Source: Bacillota bacterium (GTDB taxonomy: Bacteria > Bacillota > Clostridia > Lachnospirales > Lachnospiraceae). From it: 18,901 nucleotides of DNA. Positions 1-7,651 of the stretch are shown one piece after another (position 1 is the first letter of the stretch; each line of letters starts with the position of its first letter). The position numbers were made by a program, and so were the translations under genes. The notes under the pieces are model-generated. The model was not told the origin of the DNA. It saw only the letters and a list, made by a program, of their open reading frames with translations, and ran no database searches. The DNA is taken from positions 1 through 18,901 of the forward strand of contig JAEWAK010000020.1 of NCBI GenBank assembly GCA_023391695.1, written 5' to 3'.

Positions 1-39
1 ATGAGAACTAAGTTGTAATTCAATTTGATTATTAATCAT
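1..39 (-). CDS. Start of an unknown gene, cut by the left edge
   Basis: On the minus strand an ATG at 39 is preceded by a near-perfect Shine-Dalgarno (GGAGGTG, complement of 46-52) at a 6-nt spacing. The frame stays open to the window edge and gives MINNQIELQLSSH. Thirteen residues are too few to assign a family. It lies about 140 nt downstream of the acyl ligase on the same strand and has its own promoter-like sequence, so it may be a further member of the biosynthetic island or the first gene of the next unit. The call rests on the RBS and the open frame only. Confidence 0.5.
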   Translation of the reverse strand, partial: MINNQIELQLSSH

Positions 40-68
40 TCGTATCACCTCCACATTTTGATACAATA

Positions 69-98
69 ATTATATCAGATACTAAATAGTACATTCAA
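69..98 (-). promoter_or_regulatory. Possible sigma-A promoter for the left-edge gene
   Basis: Read on the minus strand, TTGAAT (93-98) and a perfect TATAAT (69-74) are 18 bp apart and lie 30-60 nt before the strong RBS of the left-edge gene. The -10 is consensus and the -35 matches four of six positions. AT-rich DNA produces chance matches, so this is tentative. Confidence 0.35.
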
Positions 99-134
99 TT
101 GTAACAGGAACTTTTTCAGTGGCCTCCTTAGCGT

Positions 135-155
135 AGCGGACCCGGAATATCCGCT
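135..155 (-). terminator. Weak hairpin after the acyl-ligase gene
   Basis: AGCGGA (135-140) pairs with TCCGCT (150-155) around a 9-nt loop. It lies about 30 nt past the ligase stop codon on the minus strand. The stem is only 6 bp and no T-run follows in the direction of transcription, so it may be an inefficient terminator, an mRNA end, or chance. Confidence 0.2.
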
Positions 156-182
156 TTGACTAATAAATAATCCATTATATTA

Positions 183-2006
183 TTAAACATTATATTTTTT
201 AGCGGCATAATCTTTTAACATGAATTTTTTTATCTTTCCGCTTGCCGTAGCGGGAAATTCCTTTACGAATTCGATATATTTAGGGATTTTAAACTTTGCA
301 AGATTATCCTGAATAAATGATATAACATCCTCGCTGGATAAAGTATGTTTATCTTCAATAATTACAAAAGCACATATCTCTTCTCCAAGGTTTTTATCAG
401 GAACGCCTACGACTGCAGCTTCTTTTATCGATACATGGGTTACTAATAACTCTTCAATTTCTTTCGGTGATATATTTTCACCGCCTCTGATGATTATATC
501 TTTTATTCTGCCGATAACCCTGCAGTAACCTTCGTCATCTTTGACCGCTAAATCTCCGGTGTGCAGCCATCCGTCTTTGTCTATACTCTTTTGTGTAGCC
601 TCTTGGTTTTTGTAATATCCCTTCATGATATATTCTGTTTTAGTGATAAACTCACCCTCTGTACCATTAGGTACTTCTTTGCCGGTAGCAGGATTGATTA
701 TCTTTATTTCTGTACCGAACATACCCCGCCCTACCGTGTTTATTCTCATATCGAAAGGGTCAGAAATGAGAGTCTGTGTTATACCCAAAGCTTCTGTTAG
801 TCCATAAACGATACAGAGTTCTTTCATGTTCAGTTTATCCATTATTTCGTTCATTAGGTCAGGATGGCAATAAGAGCCGGCTATCATGCCTTTTCGAAGA
901 TTCGATAAATCAAAGTTGTCAAAGCCCGGATGGGAAAGAAGAAATTTAAACATAGTAGGGACTCCGTTTAATCCCGTACACTTTTCTTTGTCCAAATTTT
1001 CAAGAACGGTTGTTGTTTGAAATCTGTCCACAAGTACTATTGTTGAACCATATAATAAACATTGAACAACACTTAAAACACATCCCATTACATGAAAGAG
1101 AGGGAGACATACAAGTAATCTGTCTTTTTCAGAAAAATCAAGGTTTTTCCCTGAAATGACAGCATTATTAATGATACTGTAATGGGTGGACATTACGGCT
1201 TTCGGATTTCCTGTAGTACCTGATGTATATTGAATATTTGTTGTATCATAACATTCTGATGAATTGCCTCTTTCAAGTAATTCTTCGTCGGACACATCTT
1301 TGCCCATTTCTATAAGATTCTCAAGAGACATCAGGTTTTTATCTTCACCATCCAAACTAATAACAAACTCCATATCAGGAAAGGATTTACCTGAGAACTT
1401 TCCAGAGAAACAATATTTGAGTTCCGGACATATGGAATATACGGAATCAGCATAGTTGTTTCCACTATATCCTTTTGAGAAAAAGAGGGCTTTTGAATCA
1501 GAATGTTTTAAAACATATTCAAGTTCACGCTTACTGCTATCTGTGTTAATACAGACAAGAACTGCCCCGATTTTGGCAGCCGCAATTTGAAGAGCGATCC
1601 ATTCCGGATTATTCAAAGACCAAATTGATAAATGGTTACCTTTCTTTATCCCCAGTTTCAGTAACCCCTTTGCTATACCATCATACATTTTCTTAAAATC
1701 TCTGTAAGAATACCGAATATTTTTGTCCCTGTAGACTATGGCTTCATTGTCTTCATATTTGATACACATTCTGTCAATGATGCTGCTGATTGTTTCTTTT
1801 GAAAAACCCTCTTTATTTGTGAATGGCAACTTTTTAAAATCGTCTGTGGATTTTATATCACCAGGTTCAATACTGGCTTTTTGCAGCTTGTTTTGAGAAT
1901 GAGATATATTATAATAAACTCTTTTAACCGAATTAATAAGCTTCTTTATCTGAATTTTAACCATTTCATTTCTGGACATATCTTCAGATGCCGGATTCCA
2001 ACACAA
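183..2006 (-). CDS. AMP-forming acyl-CoA/acyl-ACP ligase with a PaaK-like N-terminus
   Basis: This is a class I adenylate-forming enzyme that activates a carboxylate with ATP and passes it to a thiol, either CoA or the ACP encoded nearby. Core motifs are in order: YTSGTTGNPK (about 260-269), YGLTE (401-405), HTGD (482-485), GRIKDIIIRGGENI (about 499-512) and the C-terminal SGK with catalytic Lys about 591. The first 65 or so residues (MCWNPASEDMSRNE, then an IQ helix, VKRVYYN and LPFTNKE) resemble the phenylacetate-CoA ligase (PaaK) N-terminus, while the rest looks like FadD-type ligases. I chose the TTG at 2006 because GGAGGTGA lies 7 nt upstream and the protein then begins with the PaaK-like WNP. 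Starting at 2024 would translate the RBS itself. The product has 607 residues. The gene is transcribed alone, divergently from the acyltransferase operon. The substrate cannot be read from the sequence. Confidence 0.9.
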   Translation of the reverse strand: MCWNPASEDMSRNEMVKIQIKKLINSVKRVYYNISHSQNKLQKASIEPGDIKSTDDFKKLPFTNKEGFSKETISSIIDRMCIKYEDNEAIVYRDKNIRYSYRDFKKMYDGIAKGLLKLGIKKGNHLSIWSLNNPEWIALQIAAAKIGAVLVCINTDSSKRELEYVLKHSDSKALFFSKGYSGNNYADSVYSICPELKYCFSGKFSGKSFPDMEFVISLDGEDKNLMSLENLIEMGKDVSDEELLERGNSSECYDTTNIQYTSGTTGNPKAVMSTHYSIINNAVISGKNLDFSEKDRLLVCLPLFHVMGCVLSVVQCLLYGSTIVLVDRFQTTTVLENLDKEKCTGLNGVPTMFKFLLSHPGFDNFDLSNLRKGMIAGSYCHPDLMNEIMDKLNMKELCIVYGLTEALGITQTLISDPFDMRINTVGRGMFGTEIKIINPATGKEVPNGTEGEFITKTEYIMKGYYKNQEATQKSIDKDGWLHTGDLAVKDDEGYCRVIGRIKDIIIRGGENISPKEIEELLVTHVSIKEAAVVGVPDKNLGEEICAFVIIEDKHTLSSEDVISFIQDNLAKFKIPKYIEFVKEFPATASGKIKKFMLKDYAAKKYNV

Positions 2007-2039
2007 AATATGTTCACCTCCCAAAATTCAACTTAATAC

Positions 2040-2062
2040 ATATAGTCATAATATGTCTATAT
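2040..2062. promoter_or_regulatory. 23-bp palindrome, candidate operator for the acyl ligase
   Basis: The arms ATATAG-CATA and TATG-CTATAT are symmetric about A2051, with a single mismatched T/T pair within the arms. The palindrome starts 34 nt upstream of the ligase start codon, in its presumed promoter or 5' leader. The length and two-fold symmetry suit a homodimeric repressor. No regulator gene lies in the island, so the binding protein would be encoded elsewhere. Confidence 0.4.
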
Positions 2063-2218
2063 AAGTAAAACTGTGAAACCATATTCAGAAAATATTACCT
2101 CTAACTTAACAAAATTATCACTTAATAAACAAAACAGAATAATATACCTTAAAAAATCCCTCTTTTCGATATAAAAAATAATTGGGCATATGTAACATGC
2201 ACATATATCTTGACATAA

Positions 2219-2315
2219 TATAACTTATCAGAAGTTGCTTTCCAAACTTCTGATAAAAGGCGGGGTTCTTCCCGCCGTGCATCCGACTATAGGAAAATGT
2301 CTTTTTTTCCTATAG
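2219..2315 (+). repeat. Structured tandem repeat, copy 1 (three hairpins)
   Basis: First of two adjacent 97-bp direct repeats. Hairpin 1 is a perfect 12-bp stem (2225-2236 with 2245-2256) capped by GCTTTCCA. Hairpin 2 is GGCGGG (2259-2264) with CCCGCC (2271-2276). An invariant GTGCATCCG follows. Hairpin 3 is a perfect 12-bp stem (2286-2297 with 2305-2316). Three consecutive stems with an invariant single-stranded linker look like a structured RNA in the leader of the rightward operon. I do not recognise it as a known riboswitch class. Confidence 0.75.
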
Positions 2316-2412
2316 TATAACTTATCAGAAGTTGCTTTCCAAACTTCTGATAAAAGGCGGTGTCCTTCCCACCGTGCATCCGTTAATTGGAACATGCTAT
2401 TTGTTCCTATGA
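2316..2412 (+). repeat. Structured tandem repeat, copy 2 (three hairpins)
   Basis: Second copy, offset exactly 97 bp. Hairpin 1 (2322-2333 with 2342-2353) and its loop are identical to copy 1. Hairpin 2 has changed, but CGGTG and CACCG still pair in a shifted register. Hairpin 3 is shorter: GGAACA (2389-2394) with TGTTCC (2402-2407), where an A-T pair of copy 1 has become a C-G pair with both sides changed. The copy ends 83 bp before the C1 start codon. Paired change in a stem suggests selection on RNA or DNA structure, but two copies are thin evidence. Confidence 0.72.
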
Positions 2413-2495
2413 TATAGATTATGGATCAACTATGTAAACTTCTGACTAAAGACAGTTGAAAGTATTTAAAAACGAATAGATGGGAGTGATTTAAT

Positions 2496-3866
2496 ATGAA
2501 AGCAAAGATTCCATTATCTCCTTTAGCCGGCAATAGTCTAAATTGCATACCGGCTGATGGGCATGATATATGTAACTATGTTGCTCGTTACAAGCTTACA
2601 AATTTTCAGATTCAAGCGGTAATGAAGCTCGAGGGCAATCTGGATTTTGATAAACTATCAAAAGCAGTAAAATTATCATTTGATGCCGAGCCTGTTTTCG
2701 GGTGCCGTTTTGTTAAAAGCACTCGTCCTTATTGGGAACGTATAAATGATATGGACTGTGATGAATTTTGTACATTTGAGGAAACGGATAATCCGGATGC
2801 GGCTGTTGAAAAATTTCTGGATATCCCTTTGGATCTGGATAGAGGACCTATGGCCAAGGTAAAACTAATACGATCCGGACTAGATGATATATTGTGTTTG
2901 AAAGCCAGTCATGTATGCTGTGACGGCGCTGGTGCGAAGGAATATTTTTTACTTCTTGCGGATATTTATTCTCAAATCGATAAAGAAGGCAGCGATTATA
3001 TTCCAATACAAAGTATACGAAATAAAAATGACCAGAATAGACTGTTTAAGGCACTGGATACAGATGTTTCAAAAGCAATTATTAATTTGAAACCTAAAAT
3101 GGCGCTGCCACTTTGGAAATTTCCATGGAAAAACAGCCGGATCGGTGTTGCCCGGTTTGTTGTCTGCAAGCTTCCAAACGATCAGCTTGATAAAATGAAA
3201 AGCTATTCAAAAGCGAGAGGAGCAACGATCAATGATTTGATACTAACTGCCATCTACAGGGCTATGTTTGAAATATCCAAACCTCCATATGGGGTACCGA
3301 TGGATATTCCTATAACACTTGATTTGCGTCGTTATCTTCCGGATCAAAAAGCAGAGGCAATAAGGAACCTTGCGGGCGGATATGTAACAACGATAGCCAG
3401 GAAAAAACACGAAGCTTTTTCGGAAACCTTATCCAGGGTAATGTCAACAACAGAAAAATTAAAAAACGGTCATCAGGGAATAGAAAATGCCGTATGGGCA
3501 GAATGGGTTGAAAATATGAATTTCTTACAGTTCAACAGCTATTATAAAGCCTTGTCACAAATTGCTGATATGATTTCGTATAATCCTTTTTATGTTACTG
3601 ACAGGTGTGGTATAGTATTGGCAAACCTTGGCTTTGTATCGAAATCACCAATTAAATTTGGTGAGCACACTGTTGCTGACGCATATATTGTCCCGCCGGT
3701 TGTACGTGCACCCGGAATTCTCCTTGTTGCAAGTACCTATAATAAGATATTAACGCTGTCAATTGGTTATTATAAGCCTTCCGCCCATCGAAGCGTTATG
3801 GAGAAGCTTCTGAATAAAATTAAGGATGAATTGATAGAAGGCTGTAAACAGCCATCCGAAGTGTAG
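2496..3866 (+). CDS. Free-standing condensation-domain-like acyltransferase C1
   Basis: This 456-residue protein looks like the chloramphenicol-acetyltransferase-like superfamily that includes NRPS condensation domains, PapA-type and wax-ester/alcohol acyltransferases (COG4908-like). Such enzymes move an acyl group from a thioester to an alcohol or amine. The catalytic HxxxDG motif is SHVCCDG, with His139 and Asp143. A PYW motif lies near 78-80, an NDLILTA helix near 245, DLRRYLP near 280, and a C-terminal block reading PPVVRAPG then STYN. There is no signal peptide or membrane segment. It is the first gene of the four-gene rightward operon. The ATG has GGAG 8 nt upstream. It is clearly paralogous to C2 and C3, but lacks their extra 30-40 N-terminal residues. 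The donor and acceptor are unknown. Confidence 0.85.
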   Translation: MKAKIPLSPLAGNSLNCIPADGHDICNYVARYKLTNFQIQAVMKLEGNLDFDKLSKAVKLSFDAEPVFGCRFVKSTRPYWERINDMDCDEFCTFEETDNPDAAVEKFLDIPLDLDRGPMAKVKLIRSGLDDILCLKASHVCCDGAGAKEYFLLLADIYSQIDKEGSDYIPIQSIRNKNDQNRLFKALDTDVSKAIINLKPKMALPLWKFPWKNSRIGVARFVVCKLPNDQLDKMKSYSKARGATINDLILTAIYRAMFEISKPPYGVPMDIPITLDLRRYLPDQKAEAIRNLAGGYVTTIARKKHEAFSETLSRVMSTTEKLKNGHQGIENAVWAEWVENMNFLQFNSYYKALSQIADMISYNPFYVTDRCGIVLANLGFVSKSPIKFGEHTVADAYIVPPVVRAPGILLVASTYNKILTLSIGYYKPSAHRSVMEKLLNKIKDELIEGCKQPSEV

Positions 3867-3944
3867 TAATGCAGAGTTTCTATTACGCAAAGGAACATGA
3901 ATTAATAGGATTAAAATGAATTGATGAGAGGATGTGAAAGTCAG

Positions 3945-4394
3945 ATGATAACCAATACTTCGTTTTATGTAAATTATTTTGAAATAGATAAATTGAACAT
4001 AGTCTATCATGCCTGTTATGCACATTGGTTTGAACTGGGCAGGATGGATTATTTAAATAAAGCAGGTTTCCCAAATTCCAGTATAACCTTGAAAGGAGTC
4101 TGCCTTCCTCTCTCTCAAATAGAATGCAGCTATAAAAGTCCTGCAAAATATGGAGATGAAGTATCCGTATTAACCAGCATAGTTTATATGTCCTGTGTAA
4201 AGTTGAAGTTTGCATATAAGGTGCTCAACAGAAAAACCGGAAAAGTTTTGGCAGTCGGAAGTACGGTTCACGCCTGGACGGATAACCAGATCAGGCCTGT
4301 CAATATAGAAAAGACTGCTCCTGAAATATATAATTTACTAAAGGCAAGTGCCGAAAAAGCAAGTAATAATGAGGAGAAAAAGGCTGCGACTTAA
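3945..4394 (+). CDS. Hotdog-fold acyl-CoA/ACP thioesterase (4HBT/YbgC-like)
   Basis: A hotdog-fold thioesterase that hydrolyses acyl thioesters. The N-terminal signature is that of 4-hydroxybenzoyl-CoA thioesterase and YbgC/FadM relatives: YFEIDKLNIVYHACYAHWFE, in which Asp15 is the expected catalytic residue, followed by VYH and a conserved Glu on the long helix (counting from the ATG at 3945). The start is uncertain. An ATG at 3924 would add seven residues, but 3945 begins just before the first strand, as family members do, and has GAGAGGA upstream. The protein has about 149 residues, a normal family length. It lies about 80 nt after C1 and 40 nt before the kinase. In this setting it may release an acyl product or clear mis-loaded ACP, which is inference. 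Confidence 0.85.
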   Translation: MITNTSFYVNYFEIDKLNIVYHACYAHWFELGRMDYLNKAGFPNSSITLKGVCLPLSQIECSYKSPAKYGDEVSVLTSIVYMSCVKLKFAYKVLNRKTGKVLAVGSTVHAWTDNQIRPVNIEKTAPEIYNLLKASAEKASNNEEKKAAT

Positions 4395-4435
4395 AAGTAA
4401 ATAACAAAGTTAAGTTTTATATAAAGGAGTTATTT

Positions 4436-5242
4436 ATGGAAAAAGGAAAACTATTGGGTAGTGGTGTAACTGCTGAAGTATACGAATGGGGACCTGACAA
4501 GATAGTAAAGCTATATTTTGATAAATACGGCAACATTGACCAGATAAATTATGATTCCAATATTGGACATATGGTTCATAATTCCGGAATAAACTCACCT
4601 GCCGTATATAATAAAGTTGAAGTTGATGGCCGCCAGGGGATAATCTATGAAAAGATACCGGGTAAAACGGTATATGAACATCTGATAAAAGAACCCTGGA
4701 GTTTATATTACTACATTCAGCAAATGGCTGCTTTGCATCACAATATTCACAGTTTTTCAGCCACCGGGTTACCGACCCAGCTGGAAAAGTTCACATATTC
4801 TATCAGGATTTCTTCCTATATATTGGGCTATAGGGTGAGAAGAATACTCGATTATATAGAAAGCCTTCCAGATGGAGATAGTATTTGCCATGGGGACCTT
4901 TATTTTTGTAATATTATTATTTCCGGTAGGAAATTTGTTCCCGTTGACTGGAATGGGGCCTACAAGGGAAACCCTCTGAGTGATGTTGTAAGGTCCGGTA
5001 TTGTGACCTGTTCACCTGCCGTACCCCAAGGGATTCCGGAAGAATTCTCCATGTTTCTCTGTTATCCCAAATGGGCGACGTATTGGGCTTATGTAAACGA
5101 GTATATAAAGCTTGCCAGGGTCAGATATGAAGATATTGACGCATGGCTGCTTCCGGTAGCGGCAGCAAGGCTCAAAGACAAGATACCCTTAGAAAAAAAC
5201 TGGCTGATGGAGATAATCGATAAACGCTTGGAGCAGCTTTAG
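4436..5242 (+). CDS. APH/choline-kinase-family small-molecule kinase
   Basis: A protein-kinase-like phosphotransferase of the aminoglycoside phosphotransferase/choline kinase superfamily. It has a glycine-rich loop GSGVTAEVYEW (about 8-18), a probable ATP-binding Lys25 (IVKLYF), the catalytic-loop Brenner motif HGDLYFCN (His152, Asp154, Asn159) and a metal-binding VDWN (Asp171) in place of DFG. All catalytic positions are present in 268 residues. AAGGAG lies 8 nt before the ATG. It stands third in the operon between the thioesterase and C2. Members of this superfamily phosphorylate hydroxyls on aminoglycosides, macrolides, choline, amino sugars and homoserine. Here it could phosphorylate a biosynthetic intermediate or act in self-resistance. 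The sequence does not decide between these. Confidence 0.85.
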   Translation: MEKGKLLGSGVTAEVYEWGPDKIVKLYFDKYGNIDQINYDSNIGHMVHNSGINSPAVYNKVEVDGRQGIIYEKIPGKTVYEHLIKEPWSLYYYIQQMAALHHNIHSFSATGLPTQLEKFTYSIRISSYILGYRVRRILDYIESLPDGDSICHGDLYFCNIIISGRKFVPVDWNGAYKGNPLSDVVRSGIVTCSPAVPQGIPEEFSMFLCYPKWATYWAYVNEYIKLARVRYEDIDAWLLPVAAARLKDKIPLEKNWLMEIIDKRLEQL

Positions 5243-5298
5243 AAAGTAAATAAAAAATCAAATAATAAAAAATTCTGAATTGTTTGGAGCGAATGAGT

Positions 5299-6759
5299 AT
5301 GGAAGAAATGTTCAAGTATAATTTTGATCTCCATAATAAGATATTTGAAGATATTGCTAGCTACTATAAGCTTTCAGCTAAAATCTTTGAAAAATATATG
5401 GAGGTTTATAACCCAAAACCTGAATACTATACAAATGGCGGAAAAAATATCATACTGGCTAATGGCCATGAAATATACAATTATGTAGCAAGGTACGGTG
5501 TATCAAATCTTCAGATTCAAGCTGTAATGAAACTGGATGGAAGATTGGATTTTGACAAGTTAAAACGGGCTGTAAGATTGTCAGTTGAAGCAGAGCCTGT
5601 ATTGAAATGCAGATTCATGGAAGCGGTTCATCCTTATTGGGAGCCCCTGGAGAACATCGGAGTAGTAAATTTCTGCTCGCTGCAGGAGACCGATGACATT
5701 GAAACCGCCGTTCAGGATTTCATAGAAAGCACTGTGAATATGGATAAGGATCCCATGTTACAGGTGAAACTGCTGCGTCCGGAACAAAACGATGTTTTAA
5801 TTATCAGGATAAACCATAGCTGTTGTGATGGGGCGGGAGTAAAGGAATATATACAGCTTCTGGCCGACATATATAACACCATTGATAAAGAAGACGGAAC
5901 CTATATACCTGTTCCAAGATTCGGCGGCAGAAAGGATCAAGACAGGTTGTTTGAAGAATTAGGCATAACAAATTTGGATTCATTGTTTATTCCGGGATCA
6001 GATATATTACAACCTACCTGGCCATTTCCATGGGAGCCCTGTGGCTCCAATACCGCCTGTATCTCCGTATGTAAAAGTCCGGCCGGATTTTTAGATAAAT
6101 TAAAAGAATTTGCTAAAAACAAAGATGCTTCTATCAATGATCTTATTCTGACCGCCTGTTACAGAACTATGCTAGATAAGGAGAAGCCTGTATATGGAAT
6201 TCCGATGGAAATCCCAATTACGGTTGATTTACGGCGTTATCTTCCGGATCATAAAGCCAATGCAATCAGAAATTTTTCAGGCTCGGTAAATACCAAACTG
6301 GATATGATATTGGAGGAACCTTTCGCTGAAACCGTGGAAAGGGTCACCAACATGATGAAGGAAATTAAAGCCAATTACCCGGGACTGCAAAGTGCACTTG
6401 GCCTGGAACGTGTTGAAAAGATAAGCTTTCAGGAGATACTTTCCTACTATCAGGCAGTTATGGAAACGAAAAAAACACAATCATTCTGTCCGTTGTACTG
6501 TGGTGATAAATGTGTTCCGACTTTATCCAATTTAGGATATATGTCAAATTCTTTAATTAAGTTTGGAGAAGCCACGGTAATTGATACGTATATGTTGCCG
6601 CCGGTTGTGCGTGCGCCTGGATTACTGCTGATGGTAAGCAGCTATAATTCTGATCTGACTTTCACTGCAGGTTTTTTTAAAGGTACGGTCAGCAGGGAAT
6701 TCGTAGAAAATTTTCTGAATAAAATTAATAATGAGCTTGTGGAAGGCTGTAAAGGCTAA
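5299..6759 (+). CDS. Free-standing condensation-domain-like acyltransferase C2
   Basis: A paralogue of C1 with the same layout: an AQA-like N-terminal block (NGHEIYNYVARYGVSN), PYW, HxxxDG as NHSCCDG (His173 and Asp177 from the start used here), NDLILTA, DLRRYLPDHKA and PPVVRAPG near the C-terminus. About 35 additional N-terminal residues, helical and rich in Tyr, Phe and Lys, precede the shared core, which could matter for partner or carrier docking. Candidate starts are TTG 5284, ATG 5293 and ATG 5299. GGAG at 5286-5289 gives a sensible 9-nt spacing only for 5299. It is the last gene of the rightward operon, 56 nt after the kinase, and convergent with the SDR gene. The catalytic residues are intact. 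The substrate is unknown. Confidence 0.85.
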   Translation: MEEMFKYNFDLHNKIFEDIASYYKLSAKIFEKYMEVYNPKPEYYTNGGKNIILANGHEIYNYVARYGVSNLQIQAVMKLDGRLDFDKLKRAVRLSVEAEPVLKCRFMEAVHPYWEPLENIGVVNFCSLQETDDIETAVQDFIESTVNMDKDPMLQVKLLRPEQNDVLIIRINHSCCDGAGVKEYIQLLADIYNTIDKEDGTYIPVPRFGGRKDQDRLFEELGITNLDSLFIPGSDILQPTWPFPWEPCGSNTACISVCKSPAGFLDKLKEFAKNKDASINDLILTACYRTMLDKEKPVYGIPMEIPITVDLRRYLPDHKANAIRNFSGSVNTKLDMILEEPFAETVERVTNMMKEIKANYPGLQSALGLERVEKISFQEILSYYQAVMETKKTQSFCPLYCGDKCVPTLSNLGYMSNSLIKFGEATVIDTYMLPPVVRAPGLLLMVSSYNSDLTFTAGFFKGTVSREFVENFLNKINNELVEGCKG

Positions 6760-6787
6760 AAAATATATTAAAAAAGCAGTCTCCAAG

Positions 6788-6807
6788 AGGCAAATTTAGC
6801 TTTGCCT
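6788..6807. terminator. Hairpin between the convergent C2 and SDR genes
   Basis: AGGCAAA (6788-6794) pairs perfectly with TTTGCCT (6801-6807) around a 6-nt loop, 28 nt past the C2 stop. It has no T-run on the plus side. On the minus side a T-run comes only 12 nt later. It probably contributes to 3'-end formation of the C2 mRNA. Confidence 0.4.
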
Positions 6808-6811
6808 ATAC

Positions 6812-6863
6812 AAAAAAAGAGCTGGTCTTCTATGGTGATTTCAAATCCCGTATTAAACCAGCT
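6812..6863 (-). terminator. Rho-independent terminator of the ACP-KASIII-SDR operon
   Basis: AGCTGGT (6820-6826) pairs with ACCAGCT (6857-6863). Read on the minus strand, the closing stem is followed after one base by seven T residues (complement of 6812-6818). It lies about 27 nt past the SDR stop codon. The loop is long (about 30 nt) and probably holds a nested stem. On the plus strand only a broken T-run follows, so the main direction is leftward, though it may act both ways. Confidence 0.55.
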
Positions 6864-6889
6864 TATTTGTTTATACTCTTATCTTGCCG

Positions 6890-7651
6890 CTAATGTGCCA
6901 AATATCCGCCATCGGCTATCAGGGAGGTACCGGTGATAAAACTGGAGGCATCACTTAGGAGAAAAGCAGCAGCAGAGGCTACATCCTCCGGCATTCCAAG
7001 GCCCATAATCTGTCTCTTTTTCAGATCGGTTTCGAAGTCTTTGTTGTTGACAACATCCACCAGACCATCATATATTTGAGTTTTTATCATGCCTGGAGCA
7101 ATGGCGTTAATTCTTATATTTCCGGGTGCCAAATCCAATGCCAAGGCTCTTATGGCACTGTCAAGAGCTCCTTTGCTTGCACAGTATGCAGCCAGGCCCC
7201 TGGCGCCTACTTTGCCTGAAATAGAAGAAATTGCCACAATGCTGCCTCCGTTTGCATTATATTTCTTTTTTATAAAGTGCTTTACAAGCTCCATAAAGGA
7301 ATAAAAATTTACAGTCATGATACTGTTTAAATCCTCGTATTTTAGAAATTGAATCGGTATTGTTTTTGATATTCCTGCCGAATGTACAATACCGTTAAGC
7401 TTTTTTTCGTCACTGCATATATTGTTAAACATACTTTCAATTTCATTGATATTTTTTAAATCAATCGAGTAATAGGAATGATTACCGGGTTCCAGCTCAT
7501 TATATGTTTCCTTCAGCTTGTTTTCATTTCTCGCAGCCATAATGATGTTTGCTCCGAGCTTGCTTAAATATATGGCGATGCCCTTTCCAATGCCGGAGGA
7601 GGCTCCTGTTACAAGAATATTTCTGCCGTTCAGATCCATTGGATTTATCAC
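6890..7651 (-). CDS. SDR-family 3-oxoacyl-ACP reductase (FabG-like)
   Basis: A classical short-chain dehydrogenase/reductase of 253 residues, most like FabG, which reduces 3-oxoacyl-ACP to 3-hydroxyacyl-ACP with NADPH. It has the cofactor loop GASSGIG (16-22), basic residues after the second strand (AARNENK) that suit NADP(H), SAG (91-93) in place of NAG, a catalytic Ser in ISSISG, and Tyr156 and Lys160 in YCASK. It ends with the usual GTSLIADGGY. The GTG start at 7651 overlaps the KASIII stop as GTGA and has GGAG 10 nt upstream, so translation is probably coupled. An ATG at 7639 is the alternative. Pairing with KASIII and ACP suggests it reduces the KASIII product. A general alcohol dehydrogenase role cannot be excluded. 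Confidence 0.88.
   Translation of the reverse strand: MINPMDLNGRNILVTGASSGIGKGIAIYLSKLGANIIMAARNENKLKETYNELEPGNHSYYSIDLKNINEIESMFNNICSDEKKLNGIVHSAGISKTIPIQFLKYEDLNSIMTVNFYSFMELVKHFIKKKYNANGGSIVAISSISGKVGARGLAAYCASKGALDSAIRALALDLAPGNIRINAIAPGMIKTQIYDGLVDVVNNKDFETDLKKRQIMGLGMPEDVASAAAFLLSDASSFITGTSLIADGGYLAH

Larger units (their letters stand above)
2007..2495. other. Divergent control region between the acyl ligase and acyltransferase C1
   Basis: This 490-bp gap has no credible gene. From left to right it holds a 23-bp palindrome (2040-2062), AT-rich DNA, a small dyad ATATGT/ACATAT (2188-2193 and 2201-2206), and two tandem 97-bp structured repeats (2219-2412). The RBS of C1 (GGGAGTG, from 2482) sits 8 nt before its ATG. 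For the rightward operon I see only a weak promoter candidate, TTGGGC (2182-2187) and TATATC (2204-2209) 16 bp apart. If that is used, both repeats lie in the 5' leader of the mRNA. Confidence 0.6.

Noticed and set aside
2007..2024. Extension of the acyl ligase to TTG 2024
   Set aside because: The extra codons encode the Shine-Dalgarno GGGAGGTG itself. The TTG at 2006 has ideal spacing and starts at the PaaK-like WNP segment.
2219..2412. CRISPR array
   Set aside because: There are only two units, which are directly adjacent with no unique spacer between them, and each contains several hairpins.
3759..4215. Leftward frames opposite C1 and the thioesterase
   Set aside because: They lie antisense to genes with clear catalytic motifs, have no RBS and show no family features. 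They are shadows of the plus-strand codon use.
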